DNA of 64,000 nucleotides from Halosolutus halophilus (GTDB lineage: Archaea; Halobacteriota; Halobacteria; Halobacteriales; Natrialbaceae): contig NZ_CP094974.1 in the NCBI RefSeq assembly GCF_022869805.1, positions 3,534,001-3,598,000 of the forward strand, given 5' to 3'. The notes under the pieces were generated by a model, which saw nothing but the letters and a program-made list of their open reading frames with translations, did no database searches and was not told the DNA's origin. The position numbers and the translations under genes were made by a program. Of the stretch, positions 1-7,482 are shown in pieces; the first letter of the stretch is position 1; the number at the start of each line of letters is the position of its first letter.

Positions 1-210
1 TCAGTCGATCGGTCGACGTGCCGTCACTGCGGAGCCCACGTCACCGATCGATTCCGGCGCGTCTTCGGTGACGATCGCGATCGGGCCCATCGCTGTAGCG
101 AGTGCGATAGCTACCGCCGACTGAGCCGCGGGTCCGCTGCTGGCGTGGACGTCGAGATACTCGATCCGGAGACGTCGTCGGGACGTCACGGAGGGGAGGC
201 AAATGCGTGA
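1..210 (+). CDS. Small zinc-finger protein, 5' end outside window
   Basis: The reading frame is open from base 1 to a TGA at 208-210, so only the last 69 residues are visible and the start lies off the left edge. It contains two Cys pairs, TCRHCG near residue 7 and RCSECD near residue 37, separated by about 30 residues, as expected for a small zinc-ribbon. This resembles the small zinc-finger proteins (DUF7563 type) common in haloarchaeal proviruses and plasmids; that assignment is from memory. The next gene starts inside its last codons, so the two are translationally linked. A minus-strand frame also runs through this stretch, but it lacks any motif and I treat it as a shadow. Confidence 0.65.
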   Translation, partial: SVDRSTCRHCGAHVTDRFRRVFGDDRDRAHRCSECDSYRRLSRGSAAGVDVEILDPETSSGRHGGEANA

Positions 211-472
211 CGGGGCGTTCGTCCCGGCGAATCGGCTGTACGATGTCGAAACCGGGACGCCCATAGCCCACCCAGTGACGCAAGCGACGGACGAGCAAGT
301 TCGTCGTGCCGTCGAGAATCCGAACGAATCGACGGCTCGTTACACACGCGGGCAGGGTGGGGATAAGTTACATACGACAACGTTTAACAACACTCGAAAA
401 GGGGCACCATTTCGACTGGAAAACGGCTGTCACACGGCTGATTCCGTCAACGGGAGCGGGGGGTCGCGATGA
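203..472 (+). CDS. Hypothetical protein in small-gene operon
   Basis: This 89-residue frame starts with ATG inside the end of the upstream zinc-finger gene and stops in an ATGA overlap with the next start, so its boundaries fit an operon exactly. I recognise no family. The first half looks coding (mixed hydrophilic sequence with an acidic bias). The second half, from about base 360, is richer in A/T, has poor third-position GC and reads like a promoter or degraded sequence. Either the gene is real with an unusual C-terminus, or the downstream genes have their own promoter around 360-400. The overlap at both ends is the main support. Confidence 0.5.
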   Translation: MRDGAFVPANRLYDVETGTPIAHPVTQATDEQVRRAVENPNESTARYTRGQGGDKLHTTTFNNTRKGAPFRLENGCHTADSVNGSGGSR

Positions 473-588
473 GTCGTCTCGTCGAGTCCGACGAGTGCGA
501 GCGCTGCGGCGATCGCGTCGACGCGCTTCGCCGACTGTGTGCTGACTGTACGCGCGACGTCCGCGACGCGCGGGAGGGTCCGCTATGA
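469..588 (+). CDS. 39-residue zinc-finger microprotein
   Basis: A very short gene whose ATG overlaps the upstream stop (ATGA) and whose TGA overlaps the next ATG in the same way. The product has two Cys pairs, ECERCG near residue 10 and LCADCT near residue 24, enough to bind one zinc ion in a treble-clef or ribbon-like knuckle. Haloarchaeal viruses and plasmids carry many such microproteins, generally of unknown role; nucleic-acid or protein binding is inferred only from the Cys spacing. The perfect ATGA junctions at both ends are the main evidence that it is translated. Confidence 0.65.
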   Translation: MSRLVESDECERCGDRVDALRRLCADCTRDVRDAREGPL

Positions 589-899
589 GTTCGCGGACGT
601 CGGAACTCGAGAGACCGAAGGCCAGCGGCGACGATCGCGACCTCGAGGCGGAACTCGCGAGCGCGAGTGCGGGCCACGTCGGCATTCCTGTCGACGCGAT
701 TTGCGTGGGTTGTGGGCGTATTCGCGTCAAGCGGGCTGGTCTCGAGGAGATAGGCCAGCACCTGCAGGTCGACCCAATGACAATCGAGGTTCGCCACCTT
801 GAGTCATTCAAACACGTCTGTCACCCGTGCGGGAGCGCGACGTGGTGGAACCCAGTGGCGGTGCTGACCGGCCTGCTCGACCGCGAGCGAGGTGAGTAG
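585..899 (+). CDS. Zinc-ribbon hypothetical protein
   Basis: A 104-residue protein whose ATG overlaps the preceding stop and whose TAG ends two bases before the GTG of the next gene. It has two widely spaced Cys pairs, ICVGCG near residue 40 and VCHPCG near residue 78, with a mixed polar stretch between them, consistent with one zinc-binding domain. No catalytic motif is visible. With its neighbours it forms a tightly packed set of zinc-type small proteins upstream of the DUF7845-like gene, the arrangement of a viral or plasmid early operon. Function unknown. Confidence 0.7.
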   Translation: MSSRTSELERPKASGDDRDLEAELASASAGHVGIPVDAICVGCGRIRVKRAGLEEIGQHLQVDPMTIEVRHLESFKHVCHPCGSATWWNPVAVLTGLLDRERGE

Positions 900-901
900 C
901 G

Positions 902-1756
902 GTGCTGCAAGTAGCGACGACACCGCACGAGATCGAGGGCCGCTGGAAGTGGCCCGACTGGGATCGCGGTCCGTACGACGCGCTCTCGTCGGTCATGCTC
1001 GGCCCGCCGTTCGAGGGATACCTCGAACTGAGTACCGAAGTCGACGGCGAGCCGTGGTGGCTCGAGGTGAGCTATAGCAAGTCCGGGTTCGCGCCGCGAC
1101 TGTCGGACGGGATCAACGCCGAACGGCTGTACGAGTGGGACATCGTGGGCCGTGGGCGAAACGAAAAGAAGGCGTCGTTCAACATCTCTCCGCGGTTTCC
1201 GAACATGCGCCACTGGGAGACCGACGAACCAGTGCAGCTTCCTTGGGAGAATCAGGTCGGCGAGACCGAAGGCGTCGACGTCGAGTACCACACGAGCAAC
1301 ATCGAAGCCGAACGAGGCCTCGAGTTGCTGCCGGAGTTCTTCGCGGCGATCTTCGACGAGGCAAACGAGCGCGTTCATCCGGAGTACTTCCGAAGCGATC
1401 CGCACCCGACGAGCACGATGTGGGCGTACGAGCGGTACGTCCGGATCAGGCGCGAATGGGCGCAAAAGCTCTCGTCGGCCGGTGTTCTCCAGAAGATCGC
1501 GCTCTACCTATCGGACCTGGAGGGTGTCAAGGCCGAGTTGCACATCGACAACACGGAGGTGATGAACCACCAGAACCGCCTCTTCCTCGAGCCGTCGTCG
1601 GTGACCGAACTCCTGCCGGGCCACACCTACGGCCGCAAATTCGAGATCTACCAGCTGAAGGACCCGGACGCGGTGTCGAAGGACCACCCGTCGTACCACC
1701 CGAAGGTCGAGGTACTGGTCAACAAGAAAATGAACGGCGGTCAGGCGTGGGCGTAG
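902..1756 (+). CDS. DUF7845-like protein, N-terminal part (amber-interrupted)
   Basis: A 284-residue frame from GTG at 902 to a TAG at 1754-1756. The sequence matches my memory of the N-terminal domain of DUF7845-type proteins, which are frequent in haloarchaeal proviruses and are usually about 430-450 residues with a C-terminal helix-turn-helix half. Here the frame stops after the segment KKMNGGQAWA, but the same frame continues without a shift into 1772-2245, where the missing second half is encoded. The simplest reading is one ancestral gene split by a single nonsense codon. Either the N-terminal fragment is made alone, or the stop is read through, or the gene is dead. The role is unknown; DNA binding is plausible from the C-terminal half. 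Confidence 0.75.
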   Translation: MLQVATTPHEIEGRWKWPDWDRGPYDALSSVMLGPPFEGYLELSTEVDGEPWWLEVSYSKSGFAPRLSDGINAERLYEWDIVGRGRNEKKASFNISPRFPNMRHWETDEPVQLPWENQVGETEGVDVEYHTSNIEAERGLELLPEFFAAIFDEANERVHPEYFRSDPHPTSTMWAYERYVRIRREWAQKLSSAGVLQKIALYLSDLEGVKAELHIDNTEVMNHQNRLFLEPSSVTELLPGHTYGRKFEIYQLKDPDAVSKDHPSYHPKVEVLVNKKMNGGQAWA

Positions 1757-1771
1757 GCCGATCGTCACGAA

Positions 1772-2245
1772 GTGACCGAACAGATCGACGAGACGCTGTT
1801 GAACGCGCTTCACTGGGAAGACATCCCGCTGGCCCCGGACGGCAACGGCGTCTACGTTGCGGACGATCACTTCGATGCGGTTGCCCGAGAGGAGGCGGTC
1901 GAACTGTACGAGGATCCGACGCCGCGCCTCGAAGCGAAGACGGACCACCTGTTGATGACGACGCTGCGGGACATGGGCGAGACCGCTCGCGACGTCACGG
2001 AGACGATCGCGACCGACGGCGGTGCGACCGTCGACGACCTCGCCGACCAGTTGGGGAAACACCCCGCGACGATCTACCGGGCGATCAACGAGATCGCAGA
2101 TTGGCTCGAGGGCAAACTCGACCTGTTCGCTGGAACCCACTGCACGGGCTTCGAAGCACAAGCTATCCTCGCCGATCGACTTCCCGAGGCGTTCCGCCCC
2201 GTCGGCGTGGGCAGCAAAATCGAATTGCCACCCGACCAGGGCTAA
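1772..2245 (+). CDS. DUF7845-like protein, C-terminal HTH part
   Basis: This is the in-frame continuation of the preceding gene after its amber codon: after the TAG the codons read A-D-R-H-E and then GTG at 1772. If translated independently from that GTG it gives 157 residues. Residues about 85-115 form a MarR/winged-helix-like helix-turn-helix (a VDDLADQLGKHPATIYRAI core), a DNA-binding unit. No ribosome binding site precedes the GTG and only 15 bases separate it from the stop, so independent initiation would have to rely on translational coupling. Convergent to the FAD oxidase downstream. Confidence 0.65.
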   Translation: MTEQIDETLLNALHWEDIPLAPDGNGVYVADDHFDAVAREEAVELYEDPTPRLEAKTDHLLMTTLRDMGETARDVTETIATDGGATVDDLADQLGKHPATIYRAINEIADWLEGKLDLFAGTHCTGFEAQAILADRLPEAFRPVGVGSKIELPPDQG

Positions 2246-2379
2246 CACCCGTCTCAATTCAGTACTCGATGTCGAATCTGATGAATATGTGCCTTCTATT
2301 CAGCAGACTCTGTCCAAACTCCCGAGTCGCTGTCAAGAGAGGTGTGCTGGATACAAAGAATCTATGAACCACTTCCCTC

Positions 2380-3774
2380 CTAGTCCGCTGGCTTCACGTT
2401 TTGATTCAGCTGGAAGCGATTCTCCGGGTCGTACTCGTTTTTCGACTCGACGAGTCGGTCGTAGTTCTCACCGTATGCGTTCCGCTCACGGCCCTCGCGG
2501 TCGCCCTCGAAGTTGACGTACGTCCCGCCCGTCGCACCTTCAGCGAGCGCATCGTGACACTCTCGAACCCACGCGATGCACTCGTCGTCTTTCGCCGGAT
2601 CCTCCCAGCGTGCGCCGACGGTTACGATGTACTCCGTATCCCGGTGTGGATATGCGGTCGCATCCGACGCGACATCGTTGACGGCCCCGCCGACCTGATG
2701 GATGAGTACCTCGGATTGCGGGGTCGGGGACCGTTCAGCGGAGTCGATTACGGTGTCGATCGTCTCTTCGGTGAGGGCAGTGAAATTGGGCGCCTTCCAG
2801 TAGTTTCGGGCACCCTCAGCGTACAACTCGTCCAGCAGACTCTGGACCTCGGTATAGCGCATCGGTTCGACGGCGTCGGCGATGGGATCGCCGTACTCGC
2901 GGAGCGGTTCGAGCACCGCGTTGCCCACATCGAGATCGCCGGCGTAGAATCCCATCAGTATGAGAACCGTAGTTCCGTGGATCGCTTCGGGAAGGAACGG
3001 AAGCGGCGGCGCAGCGACGCTGTTCGCCCAGACAGTGCACTCCCGCGGTGCGCCTCGAGTAAACTCCTCGTAGCGGGCGAGCACGTCAGGTGCGTCCTCG
3101 TACGGGTAGACAATCGGCCCGAAAAGCACTTGCGGGCCGACTTCGTGGAGATCGAATTCGAACGACGTGATGATCCCGAAGTTACCGCTTCCGCCGCGGA
3201 TCGCCCAGAAGAGGTCCGGGTTCTCGTCTTCATTTGCGGTTACAAGCTCCCCGTCCGCGGTGACGACATCGACCGACCGAAGGTTGTCGATCGAAAGGCC
3301 GTATTTACGGCTGAGCCAGCCGATCCCACCGCCGAGCGTGACCCCGGCGACGCCGGTCGTCGAGATGACGCCGCCAGGCGTAGCGAGGCCGAACGCCTGC
3401 GTCTCGTGGTCGAGGTCGGCCATCGTCGCACCGGGCCCGACGCGGGCGGTTCGGGATGAGGGATCAACTCGTACCGATGAGATTGAGGACAGATCGATCG
3501 TGAGACCGTTGTCACAGATGGCGTTACCAGCGACGTTATGGCCGCCGCCTTTGACTGAGAGCGGGAGATCGCGATCGCGGGCAAACTCCACGGCGGTCAT
3601 CACGTCGGCTGCCCCGGTGGGGCGGACGATGACGGCCGGTTCCCGGTCGATCATCGCATTCCAGATCGATCGGGCCTCGTCGTAGCCGTCGTCTCCGGGA
3701 CGGAGCACCTTGCCATGGGTTTCCTGAGCAAGCGTTTCGTATTCGGGTTCGTCGATCGGAGCGGTGATCGTCAT
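2380..3774 (-). CDS. FAD-binding oxidoreductase, berberine-bridge (BBE) type
   Basis: A 464-residue flavoprotein of the VAO/p-cresol methylhydroxylase superfamily. The PP-type FAD domain fills residues 40-220: the GGGHNVAG motif near residue 77 supplies the His expected to carry the 8-alpha covalent flavin bond, and TLGGGIGWLSRKYG near residue 148 is the second FAD contact. That segment lacks the Cys used for bicovalent attachment in glucooligosaccharide oxidases, so flavin is probably linked once. The C-terminus carries the BBE motif (NAYGENYDRL ... PENRFQLNQN). Members oxidise alcohols, sugars or heterocycles with O2; the substrate cannot be read from sequence. It has no export signal. It stands alone, convergent with the zinc-finger operon and preceded by an insertion-like region, so it may be cargo of the element. 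Confidence 0.88.
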   Translation of the reverse strand: MTITAPIDEPEYETLAQETHGKVLRPGDDGYDEARSIWNAMIDREPAVIVRPTGAADVMTAVEFARDRDLPLSVKGGGHNVAGNAICDNGLTIDLSSISSVRVDPSSRTARVGPGATMADLDHETQAFGLATPGGVISTTGVAGVTLGGGIGWLSRKYGLSIDNLRSVDVVTADGELVTANEDENPDLFWAIRGGSGNFGIITSFEFDLHEVGPQVLFGPIVYPYEDAPDVLARYEEFTRGAPRECTVWANSVAAPPLPFLPEAIHGTTVLILMGFYAGDLDVGNAVLEPLREYGDPIADAVEPMRYTEVQSLLDELYAEGARNYWKAPNFTALTEETIDTVIDSAERSPTPQSEVLIHQVGGAVNDVASDATAYPHRDTEYIVTVGARWEDPAKDDECIAWVRECHDALAEGATGGTYVNFEGDREGRERNAYGENYDRLVESKNEYDPENRFQLNQNVKPAD

Positions 3775-3851
3775 AAGTCACGCCTCAAGCGAGGTACGAT
3801 CGCAGGGAATAGATAGGCATCTAGTGATAATTTGGCAGCCATTGCTGGTCA

Positions 3852-3864
3852 TGCAACTGTTGCA
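3852..3864. promoter_or_regulatory. Palindrome upstream of FAD oxidase (possible operator)
   Basis: TGCAAC-T-GTTGCA is a perfect 6-bp inverted repeat with a one-base centre, about 80 bp upstream of the oxidase start at 3774. A site of this size and symmetry suits a dimeric repressor, but no binding protein is identified. Confidence 0.35.
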
Positions 3865-4004
3865 AGAGCACACCACGGTGCACGATAAGGGTGGTTTTCT
3901 TCGGGCTGATAGATCAATTGAGTAAATTCCTGATACCAGTTTAGTGAGACGGCAGTTTTTCGTCCCGACGGTCGGCCGTACTCACCGAGTGATCATCGGC
4001 ATCC

Positions 4005-4012
4005 GCTGAATA
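4005..4012. repeat. Left arm of the disrupted target palindrome
   Basis: GCTGAATA here is the exact reverse complement of TATTCAGC at 4172-4179. With the element and one target copy removed, the two arms would bracket the 9-base loop CGCGCCCTG, so the element inserted into the loop of a perfect hairpin. Confidence 0.7.
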
Positions 4013-4021
4013 CGCGCCCTG
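4013..4021. repeat. Target-site duplication, left copy
   Basis: CGCGCCCTG, identical to 4163-4171 on the other side of the MITE-like element. Confidence 0.75.
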
Positions 4022-4162
4022 GGCCTTGTTTAGACGCCCCTGAATGGACGAGTCAGGAGTCCCTTCATCTAACCAGAATACGGTGGTGGCCACCTCACGG
4101 TCCAGTTTCGTATGTAGAGAACAACGCGTGAGAGCCGATTGTTGCCGCGTCTAAACACGGCC
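4022..4162. mobile_element. MITE-like element with 17-bp terminal inverted repeats
   Basis: The left end begins GGCCTTGTTTAGACGC and the right end, read in reverse complement, begins GGCCGTGTTTAGACGC: one mismatch in 16 bases. The 141-bp interior codes for nothing. The element is flanked by an exact 9-bp direct repeat (CGCGCCCTG at 4013-4021 and 4163-4171), the mark of a transposition target duplication (8 or 9 bp, since the outermost base is ambiguous). This identifies a non-autonomous element mobilised by a transposase encoded elsewhere. I cannot name the parent IS family. Confidence 0.8.
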
Positions 4163-4171
4163 CGCGCCCTG
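4163..4171. repeat. Target-site duplication, right copy
   Basis: CGCGCCCTG, identical to 4013-4021 and directly abutting the right terminal inverted repeat. Confidence 0.75.
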
Positions 4172-4179
4172 TATTCAGC
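4172..4179. repeat. Right arm of the disrupted target palindrome
   Basis: TATTCAGC, the reverse complement of the left arm at 4005-4012. Together they define the pre-insertion hairpin. Confidence 0.7.
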
Positions 4180-4321
4180 ACGGCTTTGCCACCATCACTG
4201 ATAGCTGATAGAAGTAACGGCGTTAAGTTTGCACGGTAACAAGCGGATGTTTTACCTTCAAAATAAATCTAAACAATATGGTTTCAACAGAGCCGTGTAA
4301 GGGGTACTATGTAACCTTAGT

Positions 4322-4711
4322 TCAGAATAGGGCTGTTATAGGGATCTTCGCCTGCTGAGTGCCACGGTGATCGCCACCTCCATGCCAGCGAAGTAACGGG
4401 AGGTCGCCCGATCGAACCATCTTGTCCTGGAGGATCGTCAGCCCAGAGCGGCCGTGTGGCCGGTAAACGACAAAGCAGTACCAGCCGTCGTGACGCCGGA
4501 GTTTCTCGTGATATTTCCGATATTCCTTGAAGTTCCCCGGTTGGCCGTTTGCGTGCTCTTGCATCGTCGATTTGATCTCGACAGGCGTTCCGTTGCCGAA
4601 CCTGGCGTCGTGCCAGCTGCACCGCGCGAGTTCGAACCGGCGTTTCTTCGCCATCCGCTTCTCGACGATCGTCTCGAAGTGGTTGGCGCGCTTCGAGCGC
4701 GATCGACTCAC
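4322..4711 (-). CDS. PD-(D/E)XK-type nuclease, provirus family
   Basis: A 129-residue protein starting with the GTG at 4711. I prefer this start because a TATA box (ATATATATA, 4736-4744) lies centred about 29 bp upstream, and relatives I remember begin with a similar basic SRSKRA segment. The core holds the E-x-K half of a PD-(D/E)XK site (PVEIKST, near residue 45), preceded by an Asp in HDARFGNG, and a later FVVYRP strand and HGGGDHRG segment. This layout suggests a small endonuclease or Holliday-junction-resolvase-like enzyme. The family is common in haloarchaeal proviruses, so I take it as element DNA; the actual substrate is unknown. Confidence 0.65.
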   Translation of the reverse strand: MSRSRSKRANHFETIVEKRMAKKRRFELARCSWHDARFGNGTPVEIKSTMQEHANGQPGNFKEYRKYHEKLRRHDGWYCFVVYRPHGRSGLTILQDKMVRSGDLPLLRWHGGGDHRGTQQAKIPITALF

Positions 4712-4735
4712 GGGCACCACGCGCTCCGCGCGCCG

Positions 4736-4744
4736 ATATATATA
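4736..4744 (-). promoter_or_regulatory. TATA box of the nuclease gene
   Basis: ATATATATA centred about 29 bp upstream of the GTG at 4711, the spacing expected for a leaderless haloarchaeal transcript. Confidence 0.55.
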
Positions 4745-4835
4745 CTCCTCCGCTGGCCACGAGATCGCGCGGTGGGCTGTGGGCTACAGTGTAGGGGGGC
4801 TCGCTTACGCTTTACAGCTTGACACCCCGACGCTC

Positions 4836-5192
4836 TCATGCGATCACCTGCTCGACGGTGTCAACCCAGTCTCGCTTCTCGCCGCCTTCGTCGATCTCTT
4901 TCCACCAGTTCGAGACGGTAGCGTGGCTGTAGGGGACGAATTCGGCGGTTTCGCGTGCCGACATGCCTTGTTTTCGACACTCCTCCATCGTCCAGGCCGC
5001 GACCTGCTTCACGTCCTGTTCGTCGATCGGGTCCTCGTCGACGTCACCTCCAGGAGCGTTCCAGTTCCAGTCGGCCTTGTCGTAATCCGGTTCTGTGACC
5101 GTGATGTCGTCCGAATCGCTTTCTCCGACAGTCGCATCGACATCATAGAAGTCGAGAATGTCGAGAACGTGGGACGACCCTCCAGACCGCAC
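4836..5192 (-). CDS. Helix-turn-helix protein of the element
   Basis: A 118-residue acidic protein. The N-terminal half is rich in Asp and looks disordered. The C-terminal half contains a helix-turn-helix: SARETAEFVPYSHATVSNWW near residue 80, with the pattern of a Hin/terminase-small-subunit or sigma-like recognition helix. It lies 124 bp upstream of the nuclease gene on the same strand, so they may act together or be co-transcribed, although the nuclease has its own TATA box. Likely a DNA-binding regulator or replication/packaging accessory of the integrated element; I cannot choose between these. The true start may differ because the N-terminus is poorly conserved in such proteins. Confidence 0.6.
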   Translation of the reverse strand: MRSGGSSHVLDILDFYDVDATVGESDSDDITVTEPDYDKADWNWNAPGGDVDEDPIDEQDVKQVAAWTMEECRKQGMSARETAEFVPYSHATVSNWWKEIDEGGEKRDWVDTVEQVIA

Positions 5193-5600
5193 AAAAGTAC
5201 CTGCGACTTAGTGGCGGCCCAACGGCCAAAGCGCTCGAAGACACCCACGCGGATTAATTCTCGTGTTTCTGATTCGTCCGAGCCACTGATTAGGCGATTC
5301 CCGGCGAGTCAGACCGTCGACCCGATCGGTCCCGTTCGAGACGCTATCCAGCCCGGCCATAACAGTTAGGCAGAACCAACATGACCGTCTCTGCACAAGA
5401 TCGAAAGTAGGCTGGAGTGGTAGGTGGTGATGGTGGTCTCGCTCCAGCCAGACGCTTGATTCTACAACTCCGATCTTTAATCCCACGTTATTGGTTGACG
5501 AACGCCGGGGTGGCCGGCGAAGGATCCCCGTCACCGATCGACTCGATCGCGGTTTTCGCTCCGTCGGTCACGGGACGATCGCTTCCGCTGCGCCAGAGCG
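5193..5600. other. Gene-free stretch
   Basis: About 400 bp between the helix-turn-helix gene and the subtilase. Open frames exist but show no family features or coding-type composition. I looked for a tRNA or attachment site that would mark an element border here and saw none. Confidence 0.5.
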
Positions 5601-6953
5601 TTAGTCCCGAACCGCAGCCACCGTATCCAGATATCCGTGCCCGTAGTATTTGTGCTCGTATTCGTCCGGGACGCTCGCGGTCCGCGTCAGGGCGTTCGCG
5701 ACCTGTTCCGCGGTATAGTGGGAGTTCTCGCTCGCGACGAGTGCACCAGCCCCGGCGACCTGCGGCGCAGCCATCGAGGTGCCCGCGAACCAGGCGTGGC
5801 CGTACTCCGCACCGAGATACGTGCCGTCTTCGTCGAACCGCGGGATCGCAATCGCGTTCACCACGTTGTCGTGCCGGAACTCGCCGCCCTTGCCGCCCGG
5901 TGCGGCGAGATCGATCGCACCTACGCCGTGGGTTGTGTACGTCGACGGAGAGTGTGGTGGCTCGTCGTACTCCCCGGTCTCCGGATCGAACCCGACGGGC
6001 CCCGTTGCGCTTGTGGTGATTCCACCGGCCGTCTCGGAGGAGTCCGTCTCGTCCCGGTTGAACTGGAGGCTCTCGCCCCAGTTGCCCGAGGCGTGGGTGT
6101 GGACCATCCCCTTCCGGCGGGCGTACCGGCCCACGCGCTGGTGGACCGTGCCCCAGAATTTGCCCCAGCCGTCCATCCGCATCTCCCAGGTCCAGCCGAG
6201 GCTGAGGTTTGCGACGTCACAGCCGATCTCGGCGGCGTAGACGATCGCGGCCATGACGTCGCCCATGTACGTCTCGCGCCAGTAGTCGGGTGGCAGGTCC
6301 CCCCGGTCGCGGCTCTCGAGGGCCGCGCCGAAGACGCGCAGGTCGACGAGTTCGGCACCCGGCGCGGAGCCGACGACGCTCCCGGCGCGATCGGACGCGG
6401 CGACGATCCCGGCGACGTGGGTGCCGTGGGCCCCGCCGTACGGTTCGCCGACGCCGTACTGGTCCGGCGCGAAGCTCCGGGACAGTTCGAGGTCGACTTG
6501 CCCCTCGAGGTCGGGATGGCCCGTCGCGATACCGGTGTCGATGATCGCGACGCGACTGCCCTCACCCCGCGTTATCTCGTGGGCTTCGAGGATGCCCTGG
6601 TCGTGTTTGTCCCACTGATAGTCGAACAGGTCGAGTTCCTCGTCGACGGCTTCGACACCGGCGACGGAGACCGGCCGGTACCGATCGAGCGACAGCCGTT
6701 CGTCGGGCGCGAACGCGGCTCCCGATCGATCGATCCGGTCCGCCGTCGCTCGGACCACGAGGAGGTCCACCGGCTCCAGTTCGTGGACGATCTCGAGGTC
6801 CGATTCGGTGTTGAGGCTCGATCGATCGACGACGAAGCGGCCGGTCGAGTCGGCCGTCACGACCGTCGATCCGAGGGTGAGTGCCCCGAGCGATGCGCTG
6901 CCCGCCTGAATGAAACTCCTTCGGTCCATGGTTGTGGGGGTTTCGAGAGACAC
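5601..6953 (-). CDS. Tat-exported subtilisin-like serine protease (S8)
   Basis: A 450-residue preproenzyme. Residues 9-35 form a twin-arginine signal (DRRSFIQ followed by a hydrophobic stretch), so it is exported folded. A propeptide of about 80 residues follows. The catalytic triad is complete: Asp in AIIDTGIA near 135, His in HGTHVAG near 175, Ser in GTSMAAP near 395, with the oxyanion Asn in HASGN. This is the halolysin family of extracellular proteases, but it lacks the long C-terminal extension of classical halolysins and ends right after the catalytic domain. Translation could also begin at the ATG at 6929, directly before the Tat motif. It is flanked by non-coding DNA and appears monocistronic. 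Confidence 0.92.
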   Translation of the reverse strand: MSLETPTTMDRRSFIQAGSASLGALTLGSTVVTADSTGRFVVDRSSLNTESDLEIVHELEPVDLLVVRATADRIDRSGAAFAPDERLSLDRYRPVSVAGVEAVDEELDLFDYQWDKHDQGILEAHEITRGEGSRVAIIDTGIATGHPDLEGQVDLELSRSFAPDQYGVGEPYGGAHGTHVAGIVAASDRAGSVVGSAPGAELVDLRVFGAALESRDRGDLPPDYWRETYMGDVMAAIVYAAEIGCDVANLSLGWTWEMRMDGWGKFWGTVHQRVGRYARRKGMVHTHASGNWGESLQFNRDETDSSETAGGITTSATGPVGFDPETGEYDEPPHSPSTYTTHGVGAIDLAAPGGKGGEFRHDNVVNAIAIPRFDEDGTYLGAEYGHAWFAGTSMAAPQVAGAGALVASENSHYTAEQVANALTRTASVPDEYEHKYYGHGYLDTVAAVRD

Positions 6954-7482
6954 CGGTCCCGTCGCCCGGTTTGGACGACACTGCCACTGTCTCCCACACC
7001 CAGTGTACCGATGAAACGAAGTTATAGCTGCCCGGCATTATCAGGATCCGTTACTGTCACCAGCGTTTATAGGTTCGAATGTATGCAGGCTCGGTTCGGT
7101 GATGGAGGACGGCTGGATGGGGAGTGCAGCCACGACCCCGTCCGCGGCTGCCAGCGGCAATCGGTCACTCCGGGTGTCCGACCCGATCGATCAGGCTGTT
7201 CGCAGTGCGTGTGCTCTCGGTACTGTAATTGTAGTGGATCGAAACCGGCGACGGCGTGGGGACCGTGGGTCGACGGTCCGTTCGATCCGCCAAACGATCG
7301 CGGCTGCCTGACAGTTCGTTCGATTCGACAGTCAGTGAGCAAGAGTGTCCTGCGACACGATTATCACGTCATACAGTACTGAGCTATATTCCAACGGTTT
7401 CGTTACACCTGTCCGTCGGCGACCCCGATCGGTGACTGGTAGAGAAGGTCCTATCGACGGGGGACAGTCCGACAGGTAGATC
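6954..7482. other. Divergent intergenic region
   Basis: About 530 bp between the divergently transcribed subtilase and ferritin-like genes. A TATA-like TATAG near 7023-7028 could serve the subtilase. No gene, RNA or repeat was recognised; small frames on either strand lack coding signature. Confidence 0.5.

Larger units (their letters stand above)
3775..4321. other. Gene-free stretch with insertion element
   Basis: No convincing gene in about 550 bp, and the base composition is more A/T-rich than its surroundings. It holds the likely promoter region of the FAD oxidase, a short perfect inverted repeat TGCAACTGTTGCA at 3852-3864 that could be an operator, and a 141-bp MITE-like element described separately. 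The segment between the MITE and the nuclease gene (4180-4321) shows repeated CTGATAG but nothing else I can name. Confidence 0.6.

Noticed and set aside
1-264. Minus-strand open frame of 87 residues at the left edge
   Set aside because: No motif and weaker composition. The plus frame in the same place has two CxxC pairs and links to the next start by overlap.
1754-1756. Pyrrolysine coded by the amber codon
   Set aside because: No pyl genes or methylamine genes are visible and haloarchaea are not known to use pyrrolysine. Nonsense mutation or splitting is simpler.
5208-5534. 108-residue minus-strand open frame
   Set aside because: Basic, low-quality sequence with no coding bias or motif; probably random.
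5193-5600. tRNA or attachment site at the right border of the element
   Set aside because: No cloverleaf-like sequence or repeat matching the left side could be found.
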